A stretch of DNA of 64,000 bases from Siphonodentalium dalli (GCA_032622095.1 CP136066.1:66224278-66288277), one strand, 5' to 3'. Positions 37,126 to 48,853 are shown, counted from the first letter of the stretch. Notes: generated by a model from the letters alone, not told the origin. Made by a program: numbers and translations.

Positions 37126-38372
37126 CCTGTGGTCAGATGCCCGTAGCCTGTTTATATATAACTATGGGTATATGCCAGATTTTACCGTTAAAAAAAATGC
37201 TGTGCTTTTGACAGTGTATTTATCCATGGTGTATGTTGCTGTGGTTGGCCGTGTTATCTTATATTTTGAAGGGTTATCTTGTTTGACTGGTAATTAGTTT
37301 AGCGGTTTCTATGTTTTGTCTGGTCAGATGTTACCGGTATGTTTGAGCTTTGTCTGAAATAGAAAACTCTTTTTATATTAGAATTTGCGCAACAGGAGCG
37401 CAAGGACATCGCATGTCCAGTGTGTTTAAAGACATATTATGTACTTGTTCAGGTGCGTTAAACTGATAAGTTAGTATGCAGGTGCTACACCAACTGGAGG
37501 AATGTAACATTCTACTAACATCGAAAATCTCAAGCAAATCTACCGTACCACTCCATTGAAAACATCGTCTGAACTGGGCTAAATTGTAAATATTTACTAC
37601 TAGAATCGGGACGCATCTATCGGCGGTAAACTAACGAAAATGATTTCGCCATCGGCAGTCACTGCATTGAATTAGTATATAAGAATGACAGTGTTTGTTG
37701 TCAATTTAGATATAAGATTTGTAAAAATAACTACTTTGAACAAGATTATTCTCCACTTCTATTTGACCACCCTACCGGAGTGTTTCACATCACTTTAAGG
37801 GCTTTTAGAAACCGAAAATATATATTATATAGAGATAATGAAATTATATATGTACCGGTATATAGTATTTGAGTTGATTGTGATGACTTTCGTGTAGTTT
37901 TGTGGTTATGAGAGCACATTCTTATTGTCTCCTTGATTTCTGTATCTTTTCTACTTTAAAAATATATCTTTTCCAATATGGGTGGCACCAGGATATCTCC
38001 CAATTATATCTACCGGGCAGACTACTGCAGATCTCCCCGACGGGGATGGGGCCAACCCTCATGGACAAGCTAGGGGTTGTGGTCCCATCCCGTTTTCCAA
38101 CAAAATCTAATATTGATGATTTCTCATCATCAGTGAATGCAAGACCACACCTTTGTCATGGGGTGCCAGACAGGGGCGTGATGACATGGGCTGGTTATGC
38201 AGGGGTCTTACCCCCCCTATAGCCAAACCTCACACAACATTTAGTTGGAAATTATACCAAAATTAGGTTTGATTTTCCAATGTTCAATTTATTAGTGACA
38301 TATTTGTTTATTTTAGAACATTTGCATATATTCCTTTCATTTGCAAAACTTGGACTCAAATGGCCATTAGTT

Positions 38373-38889
38373 CAGGGGGGGGGGGTGAAAAAAAAAATGT
38401 GCCGGGGTGGGTGGGTGGTCAAAGCCACCAACAAGCAATTTTTTCCGCAACTAAAAATAAAATTTCCTGCTTGTTTTTTAGTGTTTTGGCAATGAGTTGA
38501 GAGAAATAATGTAATTCTAACTGTAAACTGACTGCAGGCAGTTATCGTGTTGTATTTTGTTGCAAATTTTGAAATCCAAGATGGCCGCTGGCAGCCATGT
38601 ATTTTTGGCCGAATGACCTCAAAATGACTCATTCCTATTTACATGTCCATGTTAACATCCATGATAAATAGTATGCACAGAAATTCATATACAGCTGTTT
38701 ACAGTGAATCCCCCCCCCGCAAATCTCTGTTTTAGTGTTAAAAGGGGGGGTGGGTGTAAAAAAAATGGTCGGAAAAAACTGCCGAAAACAGAAAAAAATT
38801 TGGCGGTGGGGGTGGGTGGGTACAAAAAATGATCGAAAGGGAAAAAATGCCATACGTGTCTGAAAAAAAATTCCGACCCCCCCCCCCTG
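38373..38889. mobile_element. 517-bp insertion with G-run/C-run inverted ends and a 7-bp target duplication
   Basis: Begins CAGGGGGGGGGG and ends CCCCCCCCCCCTG. It is flanked on both sides by ATTAGTT (38366-38372 and 38890-38896). Copy B of the host repeat has an uninterrupted site (near 61034). GGTGGGTGGG words near both ends face each other only partly. It contains CCAAGATGGCCGCTGGCAGCC near 38577. The CAGGG ends and 7-8-bp duplication suggest a hAT-like non-autonomous element. Confidence 0.8.
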
Positions 38890-39255
38890 ATTAGTTGGCA
38901 ATTTTCCACCATTTGGATGGGTATCAGGTTGGAAATTTCCCCCAATTTGAACATCTTGAGGCCAGTCTAGATGCTAAGAATGAACAATTTTCATATTCAG
39001 AACCACCGGGCCGTCCGACCTATTTGTCTTGTGATGTTCTCAGTGGCCAGTTAAAGCTGTTAATTAATTTTTTAAAACACAATAAATTGGGGTGCGAATT
39101 TTCCTGGCATTCATCAATATCACAGACAATTAGGTGTTGTAATTTTCAGGTTCAGATCTAAATAAATTCGCATACTGGGCCGAACCATCCTTTTCATCCC
39201 CTGCATGGATAGTGGCCACAAGACTACTGATCCATTTAGATAATGCTACCATTTA

Positions 39256-39445
39256 CAGTAATGCCCTAATTAATCGACTCCGTAACCACAGCAGAATTAT
39301 TGGTAACTTTCAGGATTTAGTCGGAAATGTGGCTTGTTGCCATTCACCAGAAAGCTCTCCGAGAGTTTTCCAATGAATGACAACAAGCCACATTTCCGAC
39401 TAAATCCTGCTGTGGTTATGGAGTCCATTAATTAGGGCATTACAG
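39256..39445. mobile_element. 190-bp TA-flanked foldback element (mariner-like MITE)
   Basis: Ends CAGTAATGCCCTAATTAAT and ATTAATTAGGGCATTACAG, each next to TA. The arms pair almost throughout; the left arm carries about 19 extra bases. Copy B of the host repeat shows the empty site (CTACCATCTTGTAGTCTG near 61383). TA duplication and CAGT-type ends fit Tc1/mariner-derived miniature elements. Confidence 0.85.
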
Positions 39446-39700
39446 TAGTAGTCTGTGATGGAAAAGTTCAGAAAAATCAAGCCCCATGGGGTATTGCAAA
39501 TTGAATTACGCAAACTTAGTTTGTGTCGTTCAAGGGGTTGGGGGGGGGGGCTTCAGTTGGAAGTACCAAGATGTCGACCCTCCCCACCAAACCATCTAGC
39601 CACGTTCTAAGTGCCAAATATCCCAGACTAAACCATTAGGTGCCCCTCGCTTAGTTTTTGCTTTGGGTATATTTATTCTATCCGAGAATACTCTACACCC

Positions 39701-39969
39701 ACAGCAAAATATGGACATATAGACAAAAGTTCAAAAATTAGATCAGTGAATGGTAAAGCGTTGTGTTATACTGGTAAGTAGAAGACAACCTAATAGCCTT
39801 AAAATATTTTTCGCTCGAGCCCAGATTTTCTGAAAATAAAGAGGAATTCCGCATTAGTAAATGCGGTGATTCTAGGTATAAAACATGTCGGCACGCAACA
39901 ACTGGGACGATCCTGAAACTAATATATGGAAAACATTTGTTGTGTCGACAGGTCCTTCAAAAACAGTAA
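39701..39969. other. No clear gene
   Basis: Spacer after copy A. An ATG at 39885 behind TATAAAAC opens 30 codons (MSARNNWDDPETNIWKTF) with a GT after ACAG at 39951. Weak support only. Confidence 0.2.
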
Positions 39970-40581
39970 ATCTCTAATACAAGCGTGCATGGCTGTTGCT
40001 CAGAATATTACATTGGGCATACCGGAAATAAACTTTGCGAAATGATTCGCATTCACCGCCATCAAATAAAGTAGACGGAATACAGAAACATTCCCTTAAG
40101 CCCACATCTGGACGATTGTGAACATGGGAAATTTACTGTGTTTCCGTTCTGCAAAATGTTCACACGCGATACAATTAGTAGAACATCTCAAGAAGATATA
40201 TTCATTGATCGATTGTCGCCAAATTTGAAAGCATTGTATGGCGTCAAGCGGGCTCAAGCAATTCGGAGTTAATCCCGTAGGCTATGTGACTTCATCATAC
40301 ATATGGAGATAAGTTCCAAACCGTGGACAACTGAAATGTCTACTGATGAGTGCATCATAAGATATAAGTACTGTGGGAATCGACAGCAAAACTTTTCGGT
40401 GCCGAACATCATCCATGATTCTCGACGGCCCCAAAATCATGGACTTTCGAAATTAACCAATTTTTGGACAAGTTGTGGTGAGTCCTCGCCGAGCACAATG
40501 ACTCTTGCAACTTCGCAAGCCGAGGAATTAGATTTCCCGCAAAATTGCTTTGAATTGAGCCATCTAGATATTCCCACATAA
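39970..40581 (+). pseudogene. Unrecognised long frame with only two stops (possible decayed gene or exon)
   Basis: One frame runs 204 codons with in-frame stops only at 40072 and 40270. In sequence of this composition about nine would be expected by rough count. Segments have soluble, mixed composition (TVFPFCKMFTRD, QEDIFIDRLSPNLKALYGV, DECIIRYKYCGNRQQNF, PSTMTLATSQAEELDFP). No family comes to mind. It may be a pseudogene, a fragment of a mobile-element protein, or chance. Confidence 0.3.
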
Positions 40582-40998
40582 ACAAATATTTAGACATTGT
40601 TATATAGTGCCCGTCCCGGCGATGTCTCCTGACTCCGACTGTCTCAAAATTATGGTGATGTATCAATATGCACCGGCTCAGTATATTGCCATTGCTTTAT
40701 ACTGATATTTTCATCGAACGGCTATAGGTTATGATCGGGACATCCATATTTCACTCAGCTGAGGGTAAGCTTTGCAGTCGGTCCCGTTTTTCGTCCATGG
40801 CGGGTTAGAACCCACTCCAATATTATTCAGCACAAACTATGATCGTACCCCATCCAAAAAACTCCAAATTCATGTTGTGACCCGACCACGACCATAATCT
40901 CTATATACATGTATACCTCGACTCCAATCCCAGATTCAGTCGACCCCAGATTCCAGAACCAAGGAGATGACTACATAATTCGGATATGCTTATATATA
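40582..40998. other. No gene identified
   Basis: Nothing recognised. Confidence 0.3.
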
Positions 40999-41631
40999 TA
41001 TACTAGAAGGTGACCCGACTTCGTCCGGGGTTTGACCTTGAATTGTCTATTTTGAAGGCCAAGGTCAAGTGGGGTCACGATTTGACCCGTCCAAAACACT
41101 GCCCGAACAAAAGTACCCGTCGAAATCCATCCGGTTTTACCCGATTTGACCTTTTAACCCGATTTGATTTCCACTCAAGTATATAAACTAAGACGTCTGA
41201 AACAGTCAAATGCATCGGCAGGTTAAGAGTTAACGTGATCTAACTTTATGACCTCTAACGACGTCATAGAAGTTACGCATTGTTTTTACCCTGATAGAAG
41301 ATCGTACCACTTCTTCTTAATAATTGAGGCAGATAACTAAAACGGATACATACATGTTATATATCGTTGGAAAGAGGAAACACGAAAGATTCTCATAGTG
41401 TCATTATTATGACTGGCATGTTATTATTCGCGCGGTTTCGAATCGATTTGTAAGCACCGAACTGAAATATATTAGCGCAAAACGGCGTAAAAACAGATTT
41501 GACCTCGGCACGTGAAAAGTTGACCTCGCACGGACAAATTAATAGGCCTATGTTAGTCCTGACCCGAAAATACCCCCACATACCAAGTTTCATCGAAATT
41601 GGCTCAGCCGTATTTGGGTCCATCGATTACT

Positions 41632-41689
<58 letters not shown>

Positions 41690-41705
41690 TCTTTCAAAAT
41701 ATATA
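40999..41705 (+). mobile_element. SINE/RTE-like repeat with long CA tail, second member
   Basis: Starts TACTAGAAGGTGACCCGACT, shares TTGACCTTGAATTG, GTCCAAAACACTG and AAAAGTACCCGTCGAAATCC with 32325-32935. It ends ACCAAGTTTCATCGAAATTGG then a CA run and AAAATATATAATAGAT. The middle (about 41165-41500) differs from the first member. Confidence 0.6.
41633..41687. repeat. CA microsatellite
   Basis: About 55 bp of uninterrupted CA dinucleotides, the tail of the preceding element. Confidence 0.9.
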
Positions 41706-42599
41706 ATAGATACAAAGGATTCATATAGATTTGTCTATTTTTTTCTTCACCGTGTAGTAGCATTGAGAATGACATTCATTTGTTATATTTACATTCCCAT
41801 GTATATATTCCTTACAAATTAAAGGACTAATTGAAATTTTAACTGCAAAATATTCTGCCTTGTTTTATATGCATATCATCACATTGGGCGAACTAATTAG
41901 ATGCACATTGTGTACAATAAAATCAAGAACGCAAATTATGTTTTATAAACCATAGTGTCATACAGGATAGTTCACGACAGTTAAAACACCATAAAAAAAC
42001 AAACAATGTGGTTTAAAAGGGGAAACGTTTTATTCAAAATAGACGCTCTGGCCCCTCTAACCCCTCTAAATATAAGACGGATTGAAAAACTTTTATTCAC
42101 CACCAATTGCAATTTGTGACAACCCTTATAATATGTATTCATATGTATGTTATATTTCCATGTTTATGACCGAATAAAAATTATTAAAAAAACAATTTAT
42201 CATAGATTTTCTCGTTATAGGACTTTTGACTGTTCGTGAAAATAAATACGTTGAATTTGTCAATATATTTTAATTTGGTCACTTATTAACATATTTCTAC
42301 ACATTCCGGTTCATACAATCATAGCCAGTCGAAGTGAGAGCGAAAACCAGGGTAATAAAATATATTGATCAAGTTAGAGTCGGAACATAAATAGTTGGCT
42401 AGATCCTAATCTGAACCATGAAATCGTAAAAGAGTCGGTGTAATTTCTTAACTACGTTAATAATGTTCAACGTTGAACACAATACATCTTTTTTATATCC
42501 GTAATCTTTGAGCTATTTGGTGATTTATTTCCTGAGCAGAGGCGCGAACTGAATTTCTTCTCTAACGAAGTGTCAACATTTGCCTCACTGCTTATTAAC
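41706..42599. other. No gene identified
   Basis: AT-rich sequence without recognised features. Confidence 0.3.
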
Positions 42600-43560
42600 A
42601 TAATTAATGGATCAGTCTTCTAAGGCTAAATACTGATTTTCGCAGCCATGTTGGACGATACTTTAGCTGATATAACATTGTTCAAGTGTGTTACACCTAC
42701 CTAACACTTTCTATACATTTGCTGCCATTTGTACTGACAAGATATATTATAGTGAAAACTTTAGGCAACAATGAGATTAAATTATATATGTAATAATAGC
42801 GTGTGCTTAACTCACTCCGTTCTGCTCGTTTCACATTGTAATATGGATAGAAACTCGAAAGTTATATCAAGATAAAATTGTTTAGGGATTGGAAAGAACT
42901 GAGACCAAAGACATAACAAGTAATATATCGCCAGTGTAGATTCGCTAACTCCACGCATCAACCACGACATGTAAACGAATAAGGACGAAATATAAAATGT
43001 CCAATAAATTTGCCGCCATTTTAACTGCCATCATAAGACATAATAACCATTTCAGGCCCTCGTTGGATTGCACGTTCTAGGTAATACTTCCTTTCGCTTA
43101 ACTCCTTTAGATCTGTCCATTTCACATTAAAATATGGTAGAAAACGAAAGTGAGTTTTTGTTGAAATTTCATACTAGAGTCAGTTGCTACAGTATTTAAA
43201 ATATTTATTTTTAGGGATTGGAATTAGCTGAAGACATAGGAACACCAAATTTTCCTACCAAATTCATGTAGCGTGTGAATAATATGAAAAAGACCCCAAT
43301 TTACCACTAGTGTTCGAAACAGTAGACACAAAATTAGTAAAAATGTGTCTATTTTTCCAATTCATGTCGCCATTTTGGCAGCAATCTTGCTATTGGAGTA
43401 TCAATTTCCTATGTATAATGTTGAACAATGTAATATCATTCCAATAATGTATACATTTGTATACATTTTATAAGATATTATCTCCGACAAAACGGATTAA
43501 ACTGACTTCGTTCATATTTTGTAACACGTTGGTCATCTTTGACGCAATCTTGGATTATAG
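42600..43560. repeat. Diverged tandem repeat with GCCGCCATTTT-type words
   Basis: Related blocks (for example TTTCACATT.TAATATGG.TAGAAA, then TTTAGGGATTGGAA..AGCTGA, near 42830-42910 and 43120-43220) are separated by about 290-310 bp. GCAGCCATGTTGG (42644), GCCGCCATTTTAACTGCC (43011), GTCGCCATTTTGGCAGC (43367) and CGCAATCTTGG (43544) are inverse versions of the AAGATGGC clusters in the macrosatellite. No gene. Confidence 0.5.
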
Positions 43561-44077
43561 GCAATGTTCAAGGGTGTGAACTCCACACCCAACCAGAAAT
43601 TGAAGCACATACCATCCAGAATCACAATCCGCGGAGAAAAAGACTAAGAGAATTTGTACTTACCCCTAAGTTTGGCCCTTTGCTTCTAGACTGTCGTTGA
43701 ACCCCAGTGATGTATAGTGTATATAAATGCACCAGCAATATACAGTGTGTTTGTGGGGTGTGTCCGCCGTGGTATAGTCACTGTCTCACCATATGGCTCA
43801 AATATGCCCATTTGGATGTGAGAGCTGAGAACGACATTCAAAAGTCATGCGTTAATAATGCACGTATTTTCCGCGAATCAGTTGACACAAGACGAACAGA
43901 AATGAAGAAGTGTTGAGAATTATTTGGTCCATGTGTTGTGCTATTTCCCCCGGGGACTTAACGAGTATATATACAGAAATACGGCGACGCCGTATTGGTT
44001 CGTTGTGTAATCCAGAATGAATGAATGGATATTTATTTAGTAATATGTATCGAACATGATGACGCAATGCCATGTTA
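43561..44077. other. No gene identified
   Basis: No feature recognised before the palindrome. Confidence 0.3.
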
Positions 44078-44130
44078 CACAATTCAAACAAAACATTGAT
44101 ATAATATATCAATGTTTTGTTTGAATTGTG
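44078..44130. repeat. Perfect 53-bp palindrome at the LINE 5' edge
   Basis: CACAATTCAAACAAAACATT (from 44078) is mirrored by AATGTTTTGTTTGAATTGTG (to 44130). The two 26-nt arms pair perfectly around a single central base. It abuts the 5' truncated end of the LINE and may be a 5' junction artefact of retrotransposition or an older foldback. Confidence 0.85.
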
Positions 44131-44521
44131 TTATTACCGGGAACTAGCATGACCTACAAAGAACAGGCAATCGCCTGATTGCCTGTTGCACCTGCTCCAT
44201 ACAAACATTAACGGATTAACACACAAGCGCCAAATCTTACAAGAATACATCACCGACCATCAACCAGATATAATCGCCATTAATGAGACCAAGGTCGACG
44301 ACAATATCCGGATTAACTTCACTAATTACAAAAACGCGCGCCGGGACCGAAACACCATCGGGTGAGGTGTTGCATTACTCATACAGACAGACCTGAAACA
44401 CGCCATGCTGAACACAGAAGACATAGAAGAAGAGACCCTGGCAGTTGAGATAACCATACGTGGCATCAAGACTGCCATTGTAGCCACATATAAACCACCG
44501 TCCACAGAACTCAACAGATCC
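44131..44521 (+). pseudogene. Jockey-like LINE, N-terminal endonuclease fragment
   Basis: From about 44190 the frame encodes the start of an AP-type endonuclease domain: INGLTHKRQILQEYI, PDIIAINETKVDD and the ALLIQTDL segment, up to TAIVATYKPPSTEL. Such a domain nicks target DNA for target-primed reverse transcription. A stop (about 44362) interrupts it. The frame is then split by an insertion at 44522 and resumes at 45326 and again at 48883. The LINE sense strand is rich in A and C, unlike its surroundings. Confidence 0.85.
44507..44521 (+). repeat. Target-site duplication, left
   Basis: AACTCAACAGATCCT, repeated at 45326-45340, brackets the nested element. Confidence 0.85.
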
Positions 44522-45325
44522 TCGCCTGAGAGCTTGGATCGCCAACTCTCAGGGTGAACTCGCCACCGCTTATACCAACTAGTGTCACTAACATGCTAGA
44601 CGTCATGCGGACACCAGTTGATTCTGGATTTCCAGTCCGGCCCGGCACAGTCCTTTTCAGGGCTCCCTACCGGGAGTGGACCGGATAATACCAGATCAAC
44701 ACGGAAACTTCGACAAAAGATAAAGAAGAAGAAGAAGAAATCACCATCAAGAAAAAAGAGATGCCGAGAGACTAGCCGCACGGAAAGGGAAGCAGGCGAC
44801 GGACATTACACCAGCCAGCTCCTCCCATGCAGCCGAAATCCCGGCCCAGTCTGTCCAGGAGATGGAATCACCACCACCATCGCCTCCACGGCCAGACATG
44901 GACTTCATCCCGAAGACTCCGGAATACATTGAGCCGGAGCCTTCAACTGCCAATCCTACAACACCGGCCACCGAACAAGCAACAGATGCCACCAGCCTAT
45001 GGATTGAAAACCACAGAAAAGAAACTGCTAAATTAATCGCCGACGCAGAAGCAGAAGGGAAGAAATCAGAATGAAAGTAATGTCAGCCACTGATGAATTT
45101 TTATCCACCGAAAAGTAAAAACAAGAAAAGAAAAAAGCTAAAAGCAACCAGCAAAAACTAAACATCTCAACCTCACTTTGCCTCCGGTCAGCCTCCACAT
45201 CTGAACAGCATCAACAGCCTCAACGATCGATTTTCATCGAATAAATCAAGAAATGGTGAAGGGACATGCGAACTGCAGTCCGACCATCCTACCCGGCCTG
45301 CGGCCGGAAACTACTCAACAACAAC
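44522..45325 (+). mobile_element. Nested short non-autonomous LINE derivative (ORF1-like plus 3' UTR)
   Basis: An 804-bp insert bounded by a 15-bp target duplication. It carries a Lys- and Pro-rich ORF1-like reading (about 44720-45074; PPPSPPRPDMDFIPKTPEY, then RKETAKLIADAEAEGKK). Its 3' end (about 45200-45312; GTCCGACCATCCTACCCGG, then GGCCGGAAAC) matches the 3' UTR of the host LINE at 51300-51420. There is no endonuclease or reverse transcriptase. It reads as an internally deleted family member mobilised by the full LINE. Confidence 0.75.
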
Positions 45326-45357
45326 TCAACAGATCCTCCTTCAACCGCTTCACATCT
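45326..45357 (+). pseudogene. Short host-LINE segment between two insertions
   Basis: Begins with the right target duplication (45326-45340) and continues the endonuclease frame for a few codons (NRSSFNRFTS) before the 3.5-kb element interrupts it. The frame resumes at 48883 with NSIHRQ. Confidence 0.7.
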
Positions 45358-45386
45358 CGTCGCGTGAGAACCAGAAGGTTCTAACT

Positions 45387-46119
45387 ACCATTACTCAATT
45401 TTAGAGAAAATCGACATTGAAATTTTGAGCACCGGAATTTCGTACTAAACCCCATTTGTTATATGCGCGGAAGTTATATGTTGTGCCCATGGTCGGACTT
45501 TATGTAAATGCGAGGTTTCATGCCCAAACAAAACGGATTCACGGTGTGATATGTAAAAATGTGTTTGCAGATAGAACCATTTGAACACAAAATGGTCAGA
45601 TTATGTGCGGATCAGAATGCCCTAGTAGATAGGACACTGTGGCACAATAAATCACGGACCTTCTCAAACTTGTGAGTTCTATCTACGATAATCTCTGGAT
45701 AACCACACATCAAATTGTAGCCCGGGTTTTCATCTGACATAAACCTCAGTCTGCAATGAAACCATGTCAGATTGACGATTGTGTCAGGTAGAAACAGGGA
45801 CTATTAAATTTTGTGAATTCTATAAAGATTGTTTGGTGCAATATAATGAAGGAATTCAAATTGAATAAGCACAACCCAATGGTCAGTTAATAGACAGGAT
45901 CAGACCTATGTACGTGTAACTTGTAACGTGTGGTACTATTGTATTGTATAAATGATTGTCATTGGTGCATCAAAAGTTTCAGCATTATATACCTGATTTA
46001 TTAATATCAACGTCACAAGCAATGATATACAACAAGCCGAGATATTTCCAAAAACCTAACCCTCCCCATAAACTGATTTTCTATTTGAAAATACCTGTCA
46101 AGTCAGAATAGCCCGTTTT
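45387..46119. other. Left subterminal region of the 3.5-kb element
   Basis: No frame of note; holds three GTTCTATCTAC-type words. Confidence 0.5.
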
Positions 46120-48184
46120 ATTTCCGTTTTGTCAACCAATTCAGAGTCTTATCATATATCATGGAATCAGCATGTATCTGAGGAGGTTTGTTTTATGGTA
46201 GAGTCTATTTTGTTTAAATATTTGATTTTTTGGGGGTAAATTGGCTAAAAAAAATTATTATTTTTATAGGAAATGTTTTTGAAAAATTCACATGACTTTG
46301 TCAGTTTTATGGATACAGCTGCACAACATGCACCACAATAAGGTCAAGATGGCAACATGGGAGTTACCGTGTGGTCATAGGTGATGTGAATATGTATAAA
46401 GGGAGTTACTGTATGGTCATGAATGATGTAAATAGGTACATGATTAACAATATGGTCATGAAAGGGGTGGGCATGGTGAGATGTATATGTATGCAAGGAG
46501 TGAGTGTATGGTCATGTGTGAGGTGAATATGTATACAGGGAGTGACTGTATGGTTTTTATGGCTATGACTACCCAGTACATGTGTACATAATGTGGCTTA
46601 ATGGGCATTGGTGTGGTTTATGTAATTAACGAGAGTACATACATGGTAATATGTCTGTTTATGTATATATGGAGTGATTGCATGGTCATGGGTGGGATCC
46701 ACATGTGTACATTGTGTGGTTGTATTACCATGGGTAGGTGTATATGTATATGATGTACATGTGTTGGCTGTATGATCATGGGTGGGGTGAATGGATAAAT
46801 CGATGTGCAGCTATGTTTCCAGGGACTCACTGTATGGCCAATGGTGAGGTGAACAGGTATACAAGGAGTGACTGTATGATCATGAATGTGGTGAATAGGT
46901 ATACAGGGAGTGACTACAATGTCATGTATATGGTTATGGGTCAGGTGTAGGAGTATACCTAACCTAGTGGGCCTGCATGGCTGTATGGTCATGTGTAGGG
47001 TGTACTGGTATACACTATTGTGGCTATGGTTATGGAGAGGTATGTGTATAAAGTGAGTGGCTATATATCCATTAGTGAGGTGCATATATATGTTTAACTA
47101 GAGTGATTCTATGGTCATGGTTGGGAATATATGTATAACTTGCGTGGCTATTTTGCCATGGGTATGGTGAACATGTATACAGCGAGTGACCGATGACCAA
47201 TGGTGAGGTGTATAGGTATACAATGATTGACTGTATGATCAGGAATGCGTTGAATAGGTACACATGGCTGACTATATGGTCATGGGTCATGTGTATGAGT
47301 ATACCTAGTGTGTCTACATGTGTGCATGGCTTTATTGGCATGCATGTGTGGGTGTGTACAGGTATACACGAGTGTGGATATATATATGGTCGTGGTGAGT
47401 GGCTATATGGTCAATGGTGATATGCATATGTATACATGTACATGGAGTGACTCTATGGTCATGGATGGGGTGTATATATTTATCTCGAATGGCTATTTTG
47501 GCCATGGCGAATAGGTATACGGGGATTTACCCTATGGACAATGGTGAGATAAATAGGCATACAAGCATTGACTTATGATCATGAAAGTGGTGAATAGGTA
47601 TACAGGGTTTGACTATATGTTCATGGTTCAGGTGTATGTGTATAGAGTGAGTGACCATCTTGCCATTCGTGTGGTGTTTTTGTGTATATATATGGAGTGA
47701 CTGTATGTTACTGGGTTGGTTGTACATGTGTACCTTGGATCGCTATTGCTTTCCACAATAACTCAACGATATAGTAATATATAGGTTATCCACGATGGAG
47801 GAAACGTTAAATGATTCCCCCTGATAATAGTTAATCAATATTTATGATATCGAGATGTCAAATATACATAAAAATACACTTATTGTGTTCCATCCCATCA
47901 CGGGTAATGATTACCTTCCAAAAAGGAAAAAAAACACTTGTCTGAAAGTTGCGGAAAGACGATCAAAATATATTGAAGTCATGGCATATTTAGGAACGAA
48001 TTGGGTTTTGGACAGTGACACGCTTACACACTTAACTTAAAAATAATCAAAACGTTTAGCTAATTCACCCACAAAAATCAAATATTTAAACAAAAATAGA
48101 CTCTACCATAACATAAACCTCCTCAGATACATCCTAATTCCATGATATATGACAAGACTCTGGGACAAGTAATGACAACGGCTC
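46120..48184. mobile_element. Inner 2-kb inverted-repeat element
   Basis: About 46142-46270 and 48035-48162 are inverted copies over roughly 130 bp (AGAGTCTTATCATATATCAT with ATGATATATGACAAGACTCT; GAGGAGGTTT with AAACCTCCTC; GTTTAAATATTTGATTTTT inverted). They enclose the minisatellite. It may be an independent element nested in the outer one, or inner arms of the same element. Confidence 0.75.
46340..47720. repeat. 42-bp minisatellite with a roughly 350-bp higher-order period
   Basis: About 30 diverged copies of a 41-44-bp unit (GAGTGACTGTATGGTCATGG then GTGAGGTGAATATGTATACA). A distinctive variant (ATGATCA.GAA then GTGAATAGGTA) recurs near 46877, 47230 and 47576, giving a higher-order period of about eight units. 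A 42-bp unit is a multiple of three, which explains the long incidental frames on both strands. Confidence 0.85.
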
Positions 48185-48853
48185 AGCATGGCTTTGTATT
48201 TTTGAGCTAAATCGGGATTCGTTAGGTCTAAGGTCAAATCGGGCAGTGCAAGTCGATACACGAGACCGAACTCGAAGGTCTAACTCACACGCATAACATG
48301 ACGAGTCCTTAAATCACTCTATCAAACGTAGATGGAACACTATGAAGTAACACATCAATCACTCGCCCGTAGCGCAAGAACGTTCTATCTACACGCACAA
48401 GGTCTAAGTGGAAATCCTAGGATTGAACATCACAATGTCAGAACGTTCTATCTACAATATAGCTCACAAAAGTGTCTTATTGACTTGATCTTGATACTTT
48501 TGTAGGTTGAAGGGGTAAATAGTATTCAAGGGAACATTTATATTGGGCTATACCGTAATAATGTTGAAACGTTATAATATTTATCTCATATTATTGTCCA
48601 GACAACACAATTCACATTTCGTCGACAGCCATTCGCCAAACTTACATCACGTGACGCGGATCTGCCAATCCTATTGGCTCTGTAGATAGAACCATCTTGC
48701 TCTACCAAAAGAATGCGGATTGGAGATAGAACGTATTTGCACAGTATTTTGTGTGAAAACTGGGACTCGAGGTCATGTGATCATGCGTTTAACGGACAGA
48801 TTATGAGCTGCCGGTTCTATCGGTACCAATAACTCATTTTCCCGCCAAAATAC
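48185..48853. other. Right subterminal region of the 3.5-kb element
   Basis: No gene; holds five GTTCTATCTAC-type words in both orientations. Confidence 0.5.

Larger units (their letters stand above)
37126..39700. repeat. Long dispersed repeat, copy A
   Basis: Co-linear with 60235-61640. Both start with CCTG.GGTCAGATGC.CGTAGCC, share GTATTTATCCATGGTGT and GCAACAGGAGCGCA, a GGGTGGC.CCAGGATATC block, GTTATGCAGGGGTCTT, GAATTACGCAAACTT and GTGCCAAATATCCCAGACT. Copy A carries two extra insertions (38373-38889 and 39256-39445) absent from copy B. A region at 37735-37802 also matches 18617-18680 inverted. No coding potential recognised. Confidence 0.8.

Noticed and set aside
46618-47085. 155-codon His-rich minus-strand frame
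   Set aside because: It lies wholly in a 42-bp minisatellite; a period divisible by three keeps all frames open, so length carries no weight.
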